Source: UBA940 sp964464465 (GTDB lineage: Bacteria > Bacteroidota > Bacteroidia > Bacteroidales > Rikenellaceae). From it: DNA of 42,979 nt. Of the stretch, positions 24,882 through 34,056 are shown one piece after another (position 1 is the first letter of the stretch; every line of letters begins with the position of its first letter). The position numbers and the translations under genes are program-made. The stretch lies in the NCBI GenBank assembly GCA_964464465.1, contig CAYXGF010000006.1:1-42979 (forward strand), written 5' to 3'. The notes under the pieces were generated by a model. That model was not told where the DNA came from and did no database searches. It worked only from the letters and a program-made list of their open reading frames with translations.

Positions 24882-25478
24882 CTATTTAATATACATACTG
24901 TCCACTTTTTCGAGACGGCCTCTGAGCATTCCGACGCGCGAACTGCGAATCGACAGCGCCAGAGAGCACATATTGTCGAACCGCTGCTGCAAGACATCCG
25001 GCTGCATCTCCTTGACAATGCGCATAACCTCGCCCTGCACATGATACGGAAATTCTATTTCGAGAACGCTGTCCACGGTACGCTCAACCACCCGGGCCTG
25101 CGCCAGCACATCCTGCGCCGCCTGCCGGTATGCCTCTATGAGTCCGGAGACTCCCAGTTTGGTTCCTCCGAAATAGCGCACCACCACTATCAGGCAGTCC
25201 GTGACGTCGGCCGACAACAACTGTCCCAGAATCGGTTTCCCGGCCGTTGAGGAGGGTTCTCCGTCGTCATTCGCCCGCGACTGCTCTCCGGACGGCCCCA
25301 GACGCCAGGCATAACAGTGATGTGTCGCATCGTAATACTTTTTCCGGAGCGCATCCAGATGCTCCTTTATCTGCTCGGTGTCACGAACGGGATAGGCGAA
25401 AGAGAGGAACTTGCTGCTTCTCTCTCTGAAAACCGAACTCGCCGGCGCCTCTATCGTTCTGTAACTGTCGCTGTCCAT
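24882..25478 (-). CDS. yigZ: IMPACT/YigZ family protein
   Basis: Members of the UPF0029/IMPACT family are cytosolic proteins of uncertain bacterial function; the eukaryotic relative IMPACT regulates Gcn2, and Escherichia coli YigZ binds nucleic acid weakly. The 198 aa protein has the two usual domains: residues about 1-115 with ATHHCYAWRLG, ANDDGEPSSTAGKPIL and VVVRYFGGTKLGVSGL, then a short ferredoxin-like C-terminal domain (about 130-198). All hallmark residues are in place and the length is normal. It lies 2 bases after lepB and 19 before pyrB in the same direction. Confidence 0.92.
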   Translation of the reverse strand: MDSDSYRTIEAPASSVFRERSSKFLSFAYPVRDTEQIKEHLDALRKKYYDATHHCYAWRLGPSGEQSRANDDGEPSSTAGKPILGQLLSADVTDCLIVVVRYFGGTKLGVSGLIEAYRQAAQDVLAQARVVERTVDSVLEIEFPYHVQGEVMRIVKEMQPDVLQQRFDNMCSLALSIRSSRVGMLRGRLEKVDSMYIK

Positions 25479-25480
25479 CT

Positions 25481-26851
25481 TTATTTTGCAGCTCTGAACA
25501 TTCTTTTCCAGCGTATATTGTGCGGGAATTTCTTATCCTTGTCAAGAGAGAGCCATACGAACGACGCCTTTCCGACGATATGGTCCTCCGGAACGAATCC
25601 CCAGAAGCGCGAGTCCGCCGAATTGTGCCTGTTGTCGCCCATCATGAAATAGTAATCCATGCCGAAGGTATAACTGTCCGCCTTCTCTCCGTTAATATAT
25701 ATGTCCTGTCCATGCTGTGCCAGAGTATTGCCTTCGTACACCTCGATGATACGCCTGTACAGAGGCAGGTTCTCCGCCGTCAGAGCGACCGTGGCACCGC
25801 GCGACGGCACCCACAGCGGACCGAAATAGTCTTCCGTCCAGCTGTATGATGTATCATTGGGGAAAATCATGCTCATCGCATCCCTCTGTTCGTACTTTTC
25901 CACCGAGACGACATTGCGCATTCCCCTTACGCGCTCCGCATTGGCATCCGTAAGCGGCAGAATGTACATTCCGCTGCCGGCATCGTAAACAATGTCGTCG
26001 CGGGCGATTCCCATATCCTCCAACGCAGCGCGCGAAATAGGTGAAGAGGTCTCTATGAAATACATGTACTCCCGCCCCGGAATGCCCTCCACAGGCTGAC
26101 CGTTGACATACAGCTGCGAGGCCACGACCCGCAGCGTATCGCCCGGAACAGCGACACATCTCTTGATATAGTTCTCCCGCTTGTCGACCGGACGCGAAAT
26201 CACCGTATAATCGCGGTTAAGACGTTCCCGTCCGCGCCTCTCTCCGTATTTCGACTGATACTCCCTGAGTACGTCGTAATACGTAACAGCCTGATTTTCC
26301 AGCAGGACCGTATCTCCGGCCGGGAAGTTGAACACCACAACATCCCCGCGGCTTATCTTACGAAGCCCCTTCAACCGTCTGTAAGGCAGTTTCAGACACT
26401 CCGAATAGGATTTTCTGGTCGCCGACAGAGGCATCGTATGATGCACCAGAGGAAATGAAATCGGCGTGTTGGGCATCTGCGGACCGTAGGTCACCTTGCT
26501 CACATAAAGATAGTCCCCCACAAGCAGACTCTTCTCCATGGACGAGGTAGGGATGACATACATCTGAAATATGAATATGTGCACTATCGAGGCCACGACA
26601 GCCGCAAAAACGACGGCTTCGACCCACTCCATCACGCTTCTGTACGATTTGTTGCGGGCCTTCAACTCCCTGTGGTAATGCCATACCGCACGGTCGAAAC
26701 ACCGTGTTATGTACCAGTCGAATATCAGCGGCAGACCAAGCAGCCACCACAGGTTGCCGGTCCACACGACAAATATCAATATATACGGAACCGCCACCGA
26801 GGCCAGTCCTATCCAGCGGCGCGCCGGAATATCTTTAAAATTCAGGTTCAT
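25481..26851 (-). CDS. lepB: Signal peptidase I
   Basis: LepB removes signal peptides of exported proteins on the outer face of the inner membrane. The 456 aa protein is long for the family. It has hydrophobic segments at about 12-45 and 75-100, then the nucleophile Ser104 in PTSSMEKSLLVGD. The general base Lys is in ENYIKRCVAVPGDTL, and box E is MGDNRHNSADSRFWGFVP. A large insertion between the Lys region and box E (roughly residues 220-390) is the form common in Bacteroidota. Its ATG overlaps the dapB stop by one base (TAATG), so translation is probably coupled. Confidence 0.94.
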   Translation of the reverse strand: MNLNFKDIPARRWIGLASVAVPYILIFVVWTGNLWWLLGLPLIFDWYITRCFDRAVWHYHRELKARNKSYRSVMEWVEAVVFAAVVASIVHIFIFQMYVIPTSSMEKSLLVGDYLYVSKVTYGPQMPNTPISFPLVHHTMPLSATRKSYSECLKLPYRRLKGLRKISRGDVVVFNFPAGDTVLLENQAVTYYDVLREYQSKYGERRGRERLNRDYTVISRPVDKRENYIKRCVAVPGDTLRVVASQLYVNGQPVEGIPGREYMYFIETSSPISRAALEDMGIARDDIVYDAGSGMYILPLTDANAERVRGMRNVVSVEKYEQRDAMSMIFPNDTSYSWTEDYFGPLWVPSRGATVALTAENLPLYRRIIEVYEGNTLAQHGQDIYINGEKADSYTFGMDYYFMMGDNRHNSADSRFWGFVPEDHIVGKASFVWLSLDKDKKFPHNIRWKRMFRAAK

Positions 26852-27567
26852 TACAGTTCAAGCAAATCGTCCATCGTATAAATACCTTTTCGGCCGCACA
26901 TGAATTCGGCGGCCATCACGGCACCCAGCGCAAATCCGCCGCGGTTCTTGGCCGTATGCGTCACGGACAATATATCGGCGTCGGATTCATAAGTGACGGT
27001 ATGTATTCCGGGAACCACGCTGCGTCTTACCGCCGCAACCCCCAACTCGCTCTCCGCGGAAGGCACTCCGCAGACCCACGTCTCCTTACGCTCCAACTCA
27101 GTGACTATACCGTCGGCCAGAGTTATGGCCGTTCCGCTCGGTGCATCTTTCTTCTGCGTATGATGCGTCTCCTCGACGGTGACATCGTACCCCGCAAAGC
27201 CGTTCATCATGCGTGCGAGCAGCCTGTTCACCCGGAACATAATATTCACGCCTATGCTGTAATTGGAGGCATAGAAGAAACCTCCGTCATATTTCTCGCA
27301 CAACTGTCTGACCTGAGGCATACGGTCCGTCCATGCGGTTGTTCCGCACACTACCGGCACCCCGCACCCTATACATTTCGCGATATTGTCATAAGCCGTG
27401 GACGGAGTGGTAAACTCTATGGCCACATCGACACCCGCAAGCCGTTCGGCACACAGGTCCCCGGCATTGTCCGCATCTATGATAAGGGCGGCCTCATGTC
27501 CCCTGGCTGAAAGGATTCGATGAATCTCCCGCCCCATCTTTCCGTATCCGATAATGGCGACTCTCAT
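26851..27567 (-). CDS. dapB: 4-hydroxy-tetrahydrodipicolinate reductase
   Basis: DapB reduces the dihydrodipicolinate precursor on the way to diaminopimelate and lysine. The 238 aa protein begins with the nucleotide fold RVAIIGYGKMGREIHR, has the linker CGTTAWTDRM, and the catalytic His-Lys segment ETHHTQKKDAPSGTA near residue 131. The C-terminal helix ends GIYTMDDLLEL. The length is slightly under average but complete. It is 1 base from gltX (stop 27569) and overlaps lepB by one base, so gltX-dapB-lepB-yigZ-pyrBI looks like one run. Confidence 0.95.
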   Translation of the reverse strand: MRVAIIGYGKMGREIHRILSARGHEAALIIDADNAGDLCAERLAGVDVAIEFTTPSTAYDNIAKCIGCGVPVVCGTTAWTDRMPQVRQLCEKYDGGFFYASNYSIGVNIMFRVNRLLARMMNGFAGYDVTVEETHHTQKKDAPSGTAITLADGIVTELERKETWVCGVPSAESELGVAAVRRSVVPGIHTVTYESDADILSVTHTAKNRGGFALGAVMAAEFMCGRKGIYTMDDLLEL

Positions 27568-27568
27568 A

Positions 27569-29086
27569 TCAGCCGAGTTTTTCGAATGCGTAGTCTATAC
27601 GGCGCAGCGTCTCCTGCTTGCCCAGAATCTCGCATATGTCGAACATGCTGGGTCCCTTGCAGATACCGACCACAGCCAGACGCAGCGTATTCATAACCTG
27701 TCCCAGCGGATAGCCCTTCTCTTCGAGCCATGCGTGCACGCGCTCCTCCGTCGCTGCGCTGTCCAGGCTCTCCATCGAGCTGAACAACTCCCGCAGTTCC
27801 GCCAGACGCGCAGGATTCTCCTCTTTCCAATACTTGCTCACACTTTTGGCGTCGAACTCCTGCGGCGCATTGAACAGGAATGACGAAAGAGTCCACAAAT
27901 CCTGCACGAACACGGCGCGTTCCTTAAATACGCCCGCTATGCGTCCGGCCTTGGCCTCCGAACAGTCCACTCCGTTTGCCGCCGCTATCTCGGAATAATA
28001 GCGTCCAAGTTCGCTGTCGTTCTTACGGTGCATGTACTGCGCATTGAACCACTGCGCTTTTTCCGGCTGGAAACGCGCGCCTGACTTTCCGACACGTTCC
28101 AGCGAGAACTGCTCTATAAGCTCCTGCATGGAGAATATCTCCTGCTCGGTACCCGGATTCCAGCCAAGCAGCGCCAGCATGTTGATGAACGCCTCGGGGA
28201 AATAGCCGTCCTCACGGTATCCGCGCGAGACATCGCCCTCCGGCGAGACCCACCGCAGCGGGAATACCGGAAATCCCATCTTGTCGCCGTCGCGTTTGCT
28301 CAGTTTTCCCTGTCCCGTAGGTTTGAGCAGCAGCGGGAGGTGTGCGAACAGAGGTCTCTCCCAGCCGAAAGCCCTGTAAAGCAGGAAATGCAACGGAAGA
28401 GAAGGCAGCCACTCCTCGCCGCGGATGACATGCGAAATCTCCATCAGATGGTCGTCCACGATATTGGCGAGATGATACGTCGGCAGCTCGTCGGCCGACT
28501 TGTAGAGCACCTTATCGTCGAGCGTCGATGTGTTTATGGTGACATCGCCGCGAATCAAATCGTGCATGTGCACATCTTCGTTCTCCGGCATCCGGAATCT
28601 TATAACATACTGCTGGCCGGCCTCTATCCTCTTCTTCACCTCGTCCGCAGAGAGTCTGAGCGATGTTTCGAGCGTCTCACGGACCGCATAATTATAGGCG
28701 AACGTCTCCCCGCGCTCCTCCATACGCGCACGCAGGGCCGAGAGTTGTTCGGGAGTATCGAAAGCATAATATGCGTTTCCCGACTCGACGAGCTGCAAGG
28801 CATATTTTTTATAAATGTCGCGCCGCTCGCTCTGACGGTAAGGAGCATGCTCCCCGCCCTGCTCTATTCCTTCGTCTATCTCTATGCCGCACCATTTCAG
28901 TGCCTCCACTATGTACGGTTCGGCTCCGGGAACGAAACGTCCCGAATCCGTATCTTCAATTCTGAGAATCATCTTTCCGCCGTTGCGCCGTGCGAAAAGA
29001 TAGTTATACAGCGCCGTCCGCACTCCGCCTATATGCAACGGTCCGGTCGGACTCGGTGCGAAACGAACTCTTACAGGTCTTTCCAT
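27569..29086 (-). CDS. gltX: Glutamyl-tRNA synthetase
   Basis: GltX charges tRNA-Glu with glutamate. The 505 aa class Ib enzyme has the HIGH-type motif FAPSPTGPLHIGGVRTALYN at residues 8-27, the ILRIEDTDSGR segment, and the KMSKS-type loop in QGKLSKRDGDKMG near residue 262. A C-terminal anticodon-binding domain, with HAWLEEKGYPLGQVMNTLR close to the end, completes it. Length and motif order are normal. It stands 25 bases after the SIMPL gene. Whether it is discriminating (Glu only) or also charges tRNA-Gln cannot be judged from the window. Confidence 0.96.
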   Translation of the reverse strand: MERPVRVRFAPSPTGPLHIGGVRTALYNYLFARRNGGKMILRIEDTDSGRFVPGAEPYIVEALKWCGIEIDEGIEQGGEHAPYRQSERRDIYKKYALQLVESGNAYYAFDTPEQLSALRARMEERGETFAYNYAVRETLETSLRLSADEVKKRIEAGQQYVIRFRMPENEDVHMHDLIRGDVTINTSTLDDKVLYKSADELPTYHLANIVDDHLMEISHVIRGEEWLPSLPLHFLLYRAFGWERPLFAHLPLLLKPTGQGKLSKRDGDKMGFPVFPLRWVSPEGDVSRGYREDGYFPEAFINMLALLGWNPGTEQEIFSMQELIEQFSLERVGKSGARFQPEKAQWFNAQYMHRKNDSELGRYYSEIAAANGVDCSEAKAGRIAGVFKERAVFVQDLWTLSSFLFNAPQEFDAKSVSKYWKEENPARLAELRELFSSMESLDSAATEERVHAWLEEKGYPLGQVMNTLRLAVVGICKGPSMFDICEILGKQETLRRIDYAFEKLG

Positions 29087-29111
29087 CTATTTCAACGTAT
29101 ATTATTCTGTT

Positions 29112-29840
29112 CTATTTCAAACGATATTCGAGCCGCATCGTTATGCGCGCCTTCTTGTTGCGGGAGGATGTATTGAACGAACCTCCGGCCGAGAACTCCT
29201 CATTGCTGTTCGCCCCCGTAATCTGAAAGACGCCCATACGGGCCGAAGCCACACGGCCTATGCGCGCCCCTGCATTGCGGGCAATCTTCTCGGCACGCAC
29301 ACGCGCATCGGCCGAAGCCTTCTCTATCAGTCCGAGTTTCACGTCATCGAGCCTCGTATAATAATACGACGGCTGCTCGGCATCTATCGAGACACCCTGG
29401 GCTATGAGGGACGATATCTCGCGCGACACATTCTCCACGGCGTCGAGATTCGTCGATTCTATCACGAACTCCTGACGAAGTTCATAGCCTGCGAAACGCT
29501 GTCCCGCCCAGTTTCCGTTAGGGCCGTACACGCTCTCGTAAGTCTTGTTCACATTCACGAACTGAAAAACCACGGCCGACGGCTCTATTCCCTTCGCGGA
29601 GAGGAAATCGGCCACCTTCTTCTTGCTGGCTTCCAGACGTGCATATCCGGTCTCCGCATTGGGCGCTTCGGCCGTAATGTACCCGCGCCACACTATAAGA
29701 TCCGAATTGAACTCCGTCTCACCCAGACCGGTGACGACTACGGTATCCTGAGCCCTGAATTTATAAGTATAAGCCCTGCCGAGCACCGCTGCCGAGACGA
29801 CAATCGCGGCGCAAATGCCAATCCATCCGTAATTTTTCAT
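29112..29840 (-). CDS. SIMPL domain (DUF541) exported protein
   Basis: SIMPL proteins are periplasmic or membrane-anchored proteins linked in some bacteria to oxidative stress; their activity is not established. The 242 aa product has an N-terminal hydrophobic segment (residues about 5-22, WIGICAAIVVSAAVLG) that can act as signal anchor. Then comes the domain start VVVTGLGETEFNSDLIVWRG, and near the end EKASADARVRAEKIARNAG followed by a beta-strand finish MRLEYRLK. It is 11 bases after ychF and 25 before gltX, all on the same strand. Confidence 0.87.
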   Translation of the reverse strand: MKNYGWIGICAAIVVSAAVLGRAYTYKFRAQDTVVVTGLGETEFNSDLIVWRGYITAEAPNAETGYARLEASKKKVADFLSAKGIEPSAVVFQFVNVNKTYESVYGPNGNWAGQRFAGYELRQEFVIESTNLDAVENVSREISSLIAQGVSIDAEQPSYYYTRLDDVKLGLIEKASADARVRAEKIARNAGARIGRVASARMGVFQITGANSNEEFSAGGSFNTSSRNKKARITMRLEYRLK

Positions 29841-29851
29841 AATCGCAGCAT

Positions 29852-30952
29852 TTAAACGTTAAACAGGAAGTGCATTATGTCACCGTCCTGAACCACATAT
29901 TCCTTGCCTTCGACAGAGATTTTTCCAGCCTCGCGGCACGCCTTCTCCGAACCGAGCGCCACGTAGTCCTCGTACTTTATGACCTCGGCACGGATAAATC
30001 CCTTCTCGAAATCCGTGTGTATTATACCGGCAGCCTGCGGAGCCTTGGTACCTTTGGCGAAAGTCCACGCGCGCGACTCGTCAGGGCCGGTGGTAAAATA
30101 CGTCTGCAAATCGAGCAACTTGTATGCCGCCTTGATAAGCCGGCTCACGCCGGACTCCTGCAAGCCTATCTCTTCAAGAAACATCTGCCGCTCCTCGTAA
30201 GTCTCCAATTCGGCTATATCCGCCTCTGTTGCCGCAGCCACGACAAGCAGCTGGGCATCCTCACCCGCGATAGCCTCGCGCACACGCTCCACGTAACCGT
30301 TGCCCGAGGCAGCACTCGCCTCGTCGACGTTGCAGACATAAAGCACCGGCTTGTCCGTCAGAAGATTGAGGTCCGAAACAAGTTTGCGCTCCTCCCTGTC
30401 AAGCTTCACCTCTCTGGCACTGCGGCCCTGCTCCAACACAGCCTTATACCGGGCCAGGATATCGTAAACGCGCTTGGCCGTCTTGTCGCCGCCCGACTGC
30501 GCCTGCTTCTGCACCTTGCCGATACGGCTATCGATAGTCTCCAAATCTTTGAGCTGCAACTCGGTGTCGATGATTTCCTTGTCGCGCACCGGGTCGATGC
30601 TGCCGTCCACATGCGTGATATTGCCGTTATCGAAACACCTGAGCACGTGGATTATGGCATCCGTATTGCGGATATTGGCAAGGAACTTGTTACCGAGGCC
30701 CTCGCCACGCGAGGCTCCCTTGACAAGACCTGCTATATCCACTATTTCTATCGTTGTGGGAATGACTTTCCGGGGATTATCTATTTCGGACAGACGCACC
30801 AGCCTTTCGTCGGGAACCGTTATGACTCCGACATTAGGTTCTATCGTACAGAAAGGGAAATTTGCCGCCTGAGCCTTTGCACTGGACAGACAGTTGAACA
30901 GCGTGGATTTGCCGACATTGGGCAACCCTACTATGCCGCATTGTAGAGACAT
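29852..30952 (-). CDS. ychF: YchF/OLA1 ribosome-associated ATPase
   Basis: YchF is a TRAFAC P-loop protein of the Obg group that prefers ATP to GTP and binds ribosomes. The 366 aa protein has G1 GIVGLPNVGKSTLF at residue 7, a degenerate G3 DIAGLVKGASRGEGLG, a coiled-coil segment about 130-200, and a C-terminal TGS domain ending in DGDIMHFLFNV. The NxxE in place of NKxD (CNVDE) explains ATP preference in this family. It has its own exact-consensus promoter upstream (30980-31010) and probably heads the ychF-SIMPL-gltX run. Confidence 0.96.
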   Translation of the reverse strand: MSLQCGIVGLPNVGKSTLFNCLSSAKAQAANFPFCTIEPNVGVITVPDERLVRLSEIDNPRKVIPTTIEIVDIAGLVKGASRGEGLGNKFLANIRNTDAIIHVLRCFDNGNITHVDGSIDPVRDKEIIDTELQLKDLETIDSRIGKVQKQAQSGGDKTAKRVYDILARYKAVLEQGRSAREVKLDREERKLVSDLNLLTDKPVLYVCNVDEASAASGNGYVERVREAIAGEDAQLLVVAAATEADIAELETYEERQMFLEEIGLQESGVSRLIKAAYKLLDLQTYFTTGPDESRAWTFAKGTKAPQAAGIIHTDFEKGFIRAEVIKYEDYVALGSEKACREAGKISVEGKEYVVQDGDIMHFLFNV

Positions 30953-30979
30953 CTTTTCTTTCGATTAAATTAGACCCTA

Positions 30980-31010
30980 CAAATGTACGCTTTTTTCCCT
31001 TAGCCTCAAA
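30980..31010 (-). promoter_or_regulatory. Consensus promoter of ychF
   Basis: On the - strand TTTG (31010-31007), 19 bases, TACATTTG (30987-30980) match the Bacteroidota consensus at every base. The start would be near 30973, about 20 bases before the ATG. It lies in the 87-base gap after miaB. Confidence 0.8.
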
Positions 31011-31039
31011 CTCGGCAGCGGGTTTATTTCAAGCAACTT

Positions 31040-32412
31040 TTACCGAACTCTCACTCCGATAAGCGTTGCGGAGGTGCAGTCCGTGATTTCGACCTGCACG
31101 TAATCGCCGATGCCGATGTCCTCCCGGTCGATTATCACCACCTTGTTCTGCGAAGTGCGTCCGAACAGCTTGTCGCTGCTGCGCTTGCTCTGCCCCTCGA
31201 CCAGAATCTCGAACCGCTTGCCCACATCCCGCCTGTTGCTGAGAACGGACAGTTCGTTTTGCAGGTCTATTATCTGCGTGAGACGCGCCGTCTTGACCTC
31301 CTCCGGAACATCATCCTCCATATGACGCGCCGCCTTGGTGTTCGGACGTTCGGAATACTTGAACATATACGCTCCCTCATAGCCCACCTCGCGCATAAGC
31401 GACAGCGTGTCCTCGTGGTCCTGCTGCGTCTCAGTACAGAATCCGGCTATTATGTCGGTCGTGACCGCACAATCGGGCATATGGCGGCGTATGGCCGCGA
31501 TACGGTCCAGATACCATTCGCGTGTATATTTTCTGTTCATCAGCTGCAACATGCGCGTGCTTCCGGACTGGGCCGGCAGATGTATGCACCGGCATATGTT
31601 GGGCATTGACGCCATGGTCCGCAACAACTCATCGCTCATATCCTTGGGATGCGACGTAGCGAATCTTACCCGCAGCANNNNNNNNNNAGCAAAGGGCTCA
31701 CCTGCGCCACTTTCAATATGAGAGCCGGGAAATCGACCGTCTCCCCATCCTGCTCCCATCTGTATGAATTGACATTCTGCCCCAGCAGGGTAACCTCACG
31801 ATAACCTGCCGCAAACAGCTCCTCGACCTCCCTGACGATTGTGAACGGGTCGCGGCTGCGCTCCGCACCGCGGGTATAAGGCACCACGCAATAGGAACAC
31901 ATGTTGTTGCATCCGCGCATTATGGAGACGAAAGCGCTGATACCGTTCTTGTCGAGTCTCACGGGCGATATCTCGGCGTAGGTCTCCTCACGGCTGAGCA
32001 TCGTGTTGATACCCTTTCCACCGCTCTCGGCCTCGCGCACAAGCGACGGCAGGTCACGGTACGCGTCCGGCCCCGCAACTACATCGACCAGACTCTGATT
32101 ATCCATGATTCCCTCTTTGAGACGCTCGGCCATACAGCCGATTATGCCCACTACAAGCGATTTGTTAGCTTTCTTGTATCGCACGAACTCCTTCAACCGC
32201 CCCCACACGCGCTGCTCGGCATTGTCGCGTATGGAACACGTATTCACGAGTATCACATCGGCCTTGTCAATATCCTCCGTATACACGTATCCTTCTTTCT
32301 GCATGATGGACAGCACCACCTCGCTGTCCGCAGCATTCATCTGACAGCCGTAAGTCTCTATATACAGCCTGCGTCCCTGCCCTGCGAGGGGACGGAGATT
32401 GTTCATTCTCAT
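31040..32412 (-). CDS. miaB: tRNA 2-methylthio-N6-isopentenyladenosine synthase, interrupted by assembly gap
   Basis: MiaB is a radical-SAM enzyme that adds a methylthio group to i6A37 of tRNAs reading UNN codons. The N-terminal UPF0004 domain has its cluster cysteines in ETYGCQMNAAD, NTCSIRDNAE and IIGCMAE. The radical SAM motif is GCNNMCSYCVVP, and a C-terminal TRAM domain follows. The frame is broken at 31678-31687 by ten Ns. The sequences on both sides share AGCA at the junction; merging them and dropping the Ns joins VAQVSPL and LRVRFATSHP in frame and gives 452 aa, the normal length. So the gene is very probably intact in the organism. Starts at 32412 or 32406 are both possible. Confidence 0.93.
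31678..31687. other. Assembly gap (10 N)
   Basis: Ten unknown bases mark a scaffold join inside miaB. The flanks end in CGCAGCA on the left and start AGCAAAGG on the right, so a 4-base overlap is possible and restores the reading frame. Confidence 0.97.
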
Positions 32413-32421
32413 ATCTCTATT

Positions 32422-33378
32422 CTAATTTTCCACTTCACTGAACGACTTGAATCCTTCGCCAAGAGTCTCGTTGGCATCCGTCACGACAACGAACGAACTC
32501 GGGTCTATATCCTTTATACGCCTCTTGACAGCCACGACCTCGCGCATTCCCACCACCACGAAAATCATGTCGCGCTCCTGCTCCGTATACATGCCCTTGC
32601 TCTTGATATACGTTCCGCCGCGCTCCAAATCGTTTATTATGAAATCCGCTATCTCCTTCTTGTGCTGGCTGCTGATTATGAACAGCAGCTTGTCCTCGTT
32701 GCGTCCCTCGACAACGAAATCTATAACCTTGGCGCTAAGGAAAATCGTTATCAAAGAGTAAAGAGGCAAGGTCGGCGTCTCGCCTTTCATGAACACAAGC
32801 ACCACGATACTGCACAATACGACGAACGAATCCGCCACTATCAGTCCGTTCGAGAACTTCATGCCGGCGAAACGCTTCAACATCATCGCAACGATATCCG
32901 TACCGGCCGTAGTCGCCTGCTCGCGTATCACCATACCGACACCGAGTCCTATCATCGCAGCGCCGAATATGCTGGCGAGCATCAAATCGCCGCTCAAATC
33001 CATATGTCCCCACAAAAGAGTCTGCGCCGTCTGCACCTCCGGGTCGGGATAAATCAGATGAGGCAACACCAGCATCACGGCCGGAGTGAACAGCGATGCG
33101 AATACGGTTTTCAGACCGAACACCGGACCGAAGACCACGAATCCGCTTATCAGCAGCGGAATATCCATCATGTATCCGAACCACCCCTGCTCCACACCAG
33201 GAAACAGTTCGTGCAGCACCACGCTCATTCCCCATATTCCGCCCGGCGTAATCTTGTACGGGAACATGAACAGCTCGAAACCCAGAGAAAGTATCACGCA
33301 CCCGAACGCGATATTGAACCATGACGCCCACCATTTCCACGACAAGACATCCTCTTTGTGAATATTGAAATTAATCAT
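32422..33378 (-). CDS. YitT/DUF161-DUF2179 membrane protein
   Basis: YitT-family proteins are integral membrane proteins of unknown function. From ATG 33378 the product is 318 aa. It has about six membrane segments, starting FNIAFGCVILSLGFELFMF and ending LPLYSLITIFLSAKVIDF. A soluble DUF2179 domain follows (about residues 225-310, with KLLFIISSQHKKEIADFI and ERDMIFVVVGMREV). The frame is open upstream to 33504, but that part crosses the promoter and terminator, so ATG 33378 is preferred. miaB begins 10 bases after the stop and could be co-transcribed with it. Confidence 0.9.
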   Translation of the reverse strand: MINFNIHKEDVLSWKWWASWFNIAFGCVILSLGFELFMFPYKITPGGIWGMSVVLHELFPGVEQGWFGYMMDIPLLISGFVVFGPVFGLKTVFASLFTPAVMLVLPHLIYPDPEVQTAQTLLWGHMDLSGDLMLASIFGAAMIGLGVGMVIREQATTAGTDIVAMMLKRFAGMKFSNGLIVADSFVVLCSIVVLVFMKGETPTLPLYSLITIFLSAKVIDFVVEGRNEDKLLFIISSQHKKEIADFIINDLERGGTYIKSKGMYTEQERDMIFVVVGMREVVAVKRRIKDIDPSSFVVVTDANETLGEGFKSFSEVEN

Positions 33379-33401
33379 ACGGAACACTCTGTTAAGGTGC
33401 G

Positions 33402-33432
33402 CAAATATAATATTTTTAACCTGAAAAACAAA
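33402..33432 (-). promoter_or_regulatory. Consensus promoter of the YitT-like gene and miaB
   Basis: On the - strand TTTG (33432-33429), 19 bases, TATATTTG (33409-33402) match the Bacteroidota consensus at every base. The -33 box lies inside the stem of the slyD terminator (33426-33444). Confidence 0.85.
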
Positions 33433-33470
33433 AAGAGAGAAATTCTTAACAAATTTCTCTCTTTTTGTTT
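33426..33470 (-). terminator. Terminator of slyD
   Basis: A perfect 19-bp stem (33426-33444 with 33452-33470) around a 7-nt loop lies 18 bases after the slyD stop. On the - strand it ends in a run TCTTTTTGTTTTT, a very strong intrinsic terminator. Its distal arm contains the -33 element of the next promoter. Confidence 0.9.
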
Positions 33471-33488
33471 CAGCGCTGTTCCGCCTGT

Positions 33489-34031
33489 TTAGTGACATCC
33501 GCAACCGCAGTCGTGGTCGTGATCACCGCAACCGTCCTCGCAGTCGCCGCATCCGCAGCCACAGCCTCCGGCAGGCTGCAAATCCTCAGGCGTAACCTCC
33601 CTCACACCGACTATCTCGCCGGTGAAGTTGAGGGTCTTGCCAGCCATAGGATGATTGAAGTCCATCGTCACCGTCTCGCCGACCGCAACGACCGTACCGA
33701 GCAGACGGTTGCCGTTGGCATCGCTCATCGGAATCTGATTGCCCTCGGTGAGCAGCCCGTCCTCGATAGTGCCGTTAATCATGAACACATCCTTGGGCAG
33801 TTCGATAATCGCCTCTTTCATCACTTCGCCGTATCCTTCTGCGGGAGAGAGCGTGAAAGAGAATTTGTCGCCCGGTTCCAGACCGGCTATATTCTCCTCG
33901 AACTTCGGAAGAAGATAACCTGCACCGAACGGAAACGAGAGCGGATTCCCCGGCTGCGACTGATCGGCTATCTTGCCGTCCACTTCGAGCTTATAATCAA
34001 GCGAAACGAATGTTTTCTCTGCAATTTTCAT
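33489..34031 (-). CDS. slyD: SlyD-type FKBP peptidyl-prolyl isomerase with metal-binding tail
   Basis: SlyD is a proline isomerase and chaperone that also binds nickel and other metals. The 180 aa protein has the split FKBP domain (DYKLEVDGKIADQSQPG, then FPFGAGYLLPKFEENIAGL) with the insert-in-flap chaperone domain between, about residues 70-125. It ends in a Cys/His-rich tail of about 26 residues (GGCGCGCGDCEDGCGDHDHD and on) suited to bind several metal ions. Many Bacteroidota SlyD tails are short, so this one is notable. It follows gcvP by 25 bases and ends in a strong terminator. Confidence 0.93.
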   Translation of the reverse strand: MKIAEKTFVSLDYKLEVDGKIADQSQPGNPLSFPFGAGYLLPKFEENIAGLEPGDKFSFTLSPAEGYGEVMKEAIIELPKDVFMINGTIEDGLLTEGNQIPMSDANGNRLLGTVVAVGETVTMDFNHPMAGKTLNFTGEIVGVREVTPEDLQPAGGCGCGCGDCEDGCGDHDHDCGCGCH

Positions 34032-34056
34032 AATTATACCTTATAAAATAGTTTTT

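Noticed and set aside
31666..32412. miaB as two separate or broken genes
   Set aside because: The break coincides exactly with the N run and closes in frame when the shared four bases are merged.
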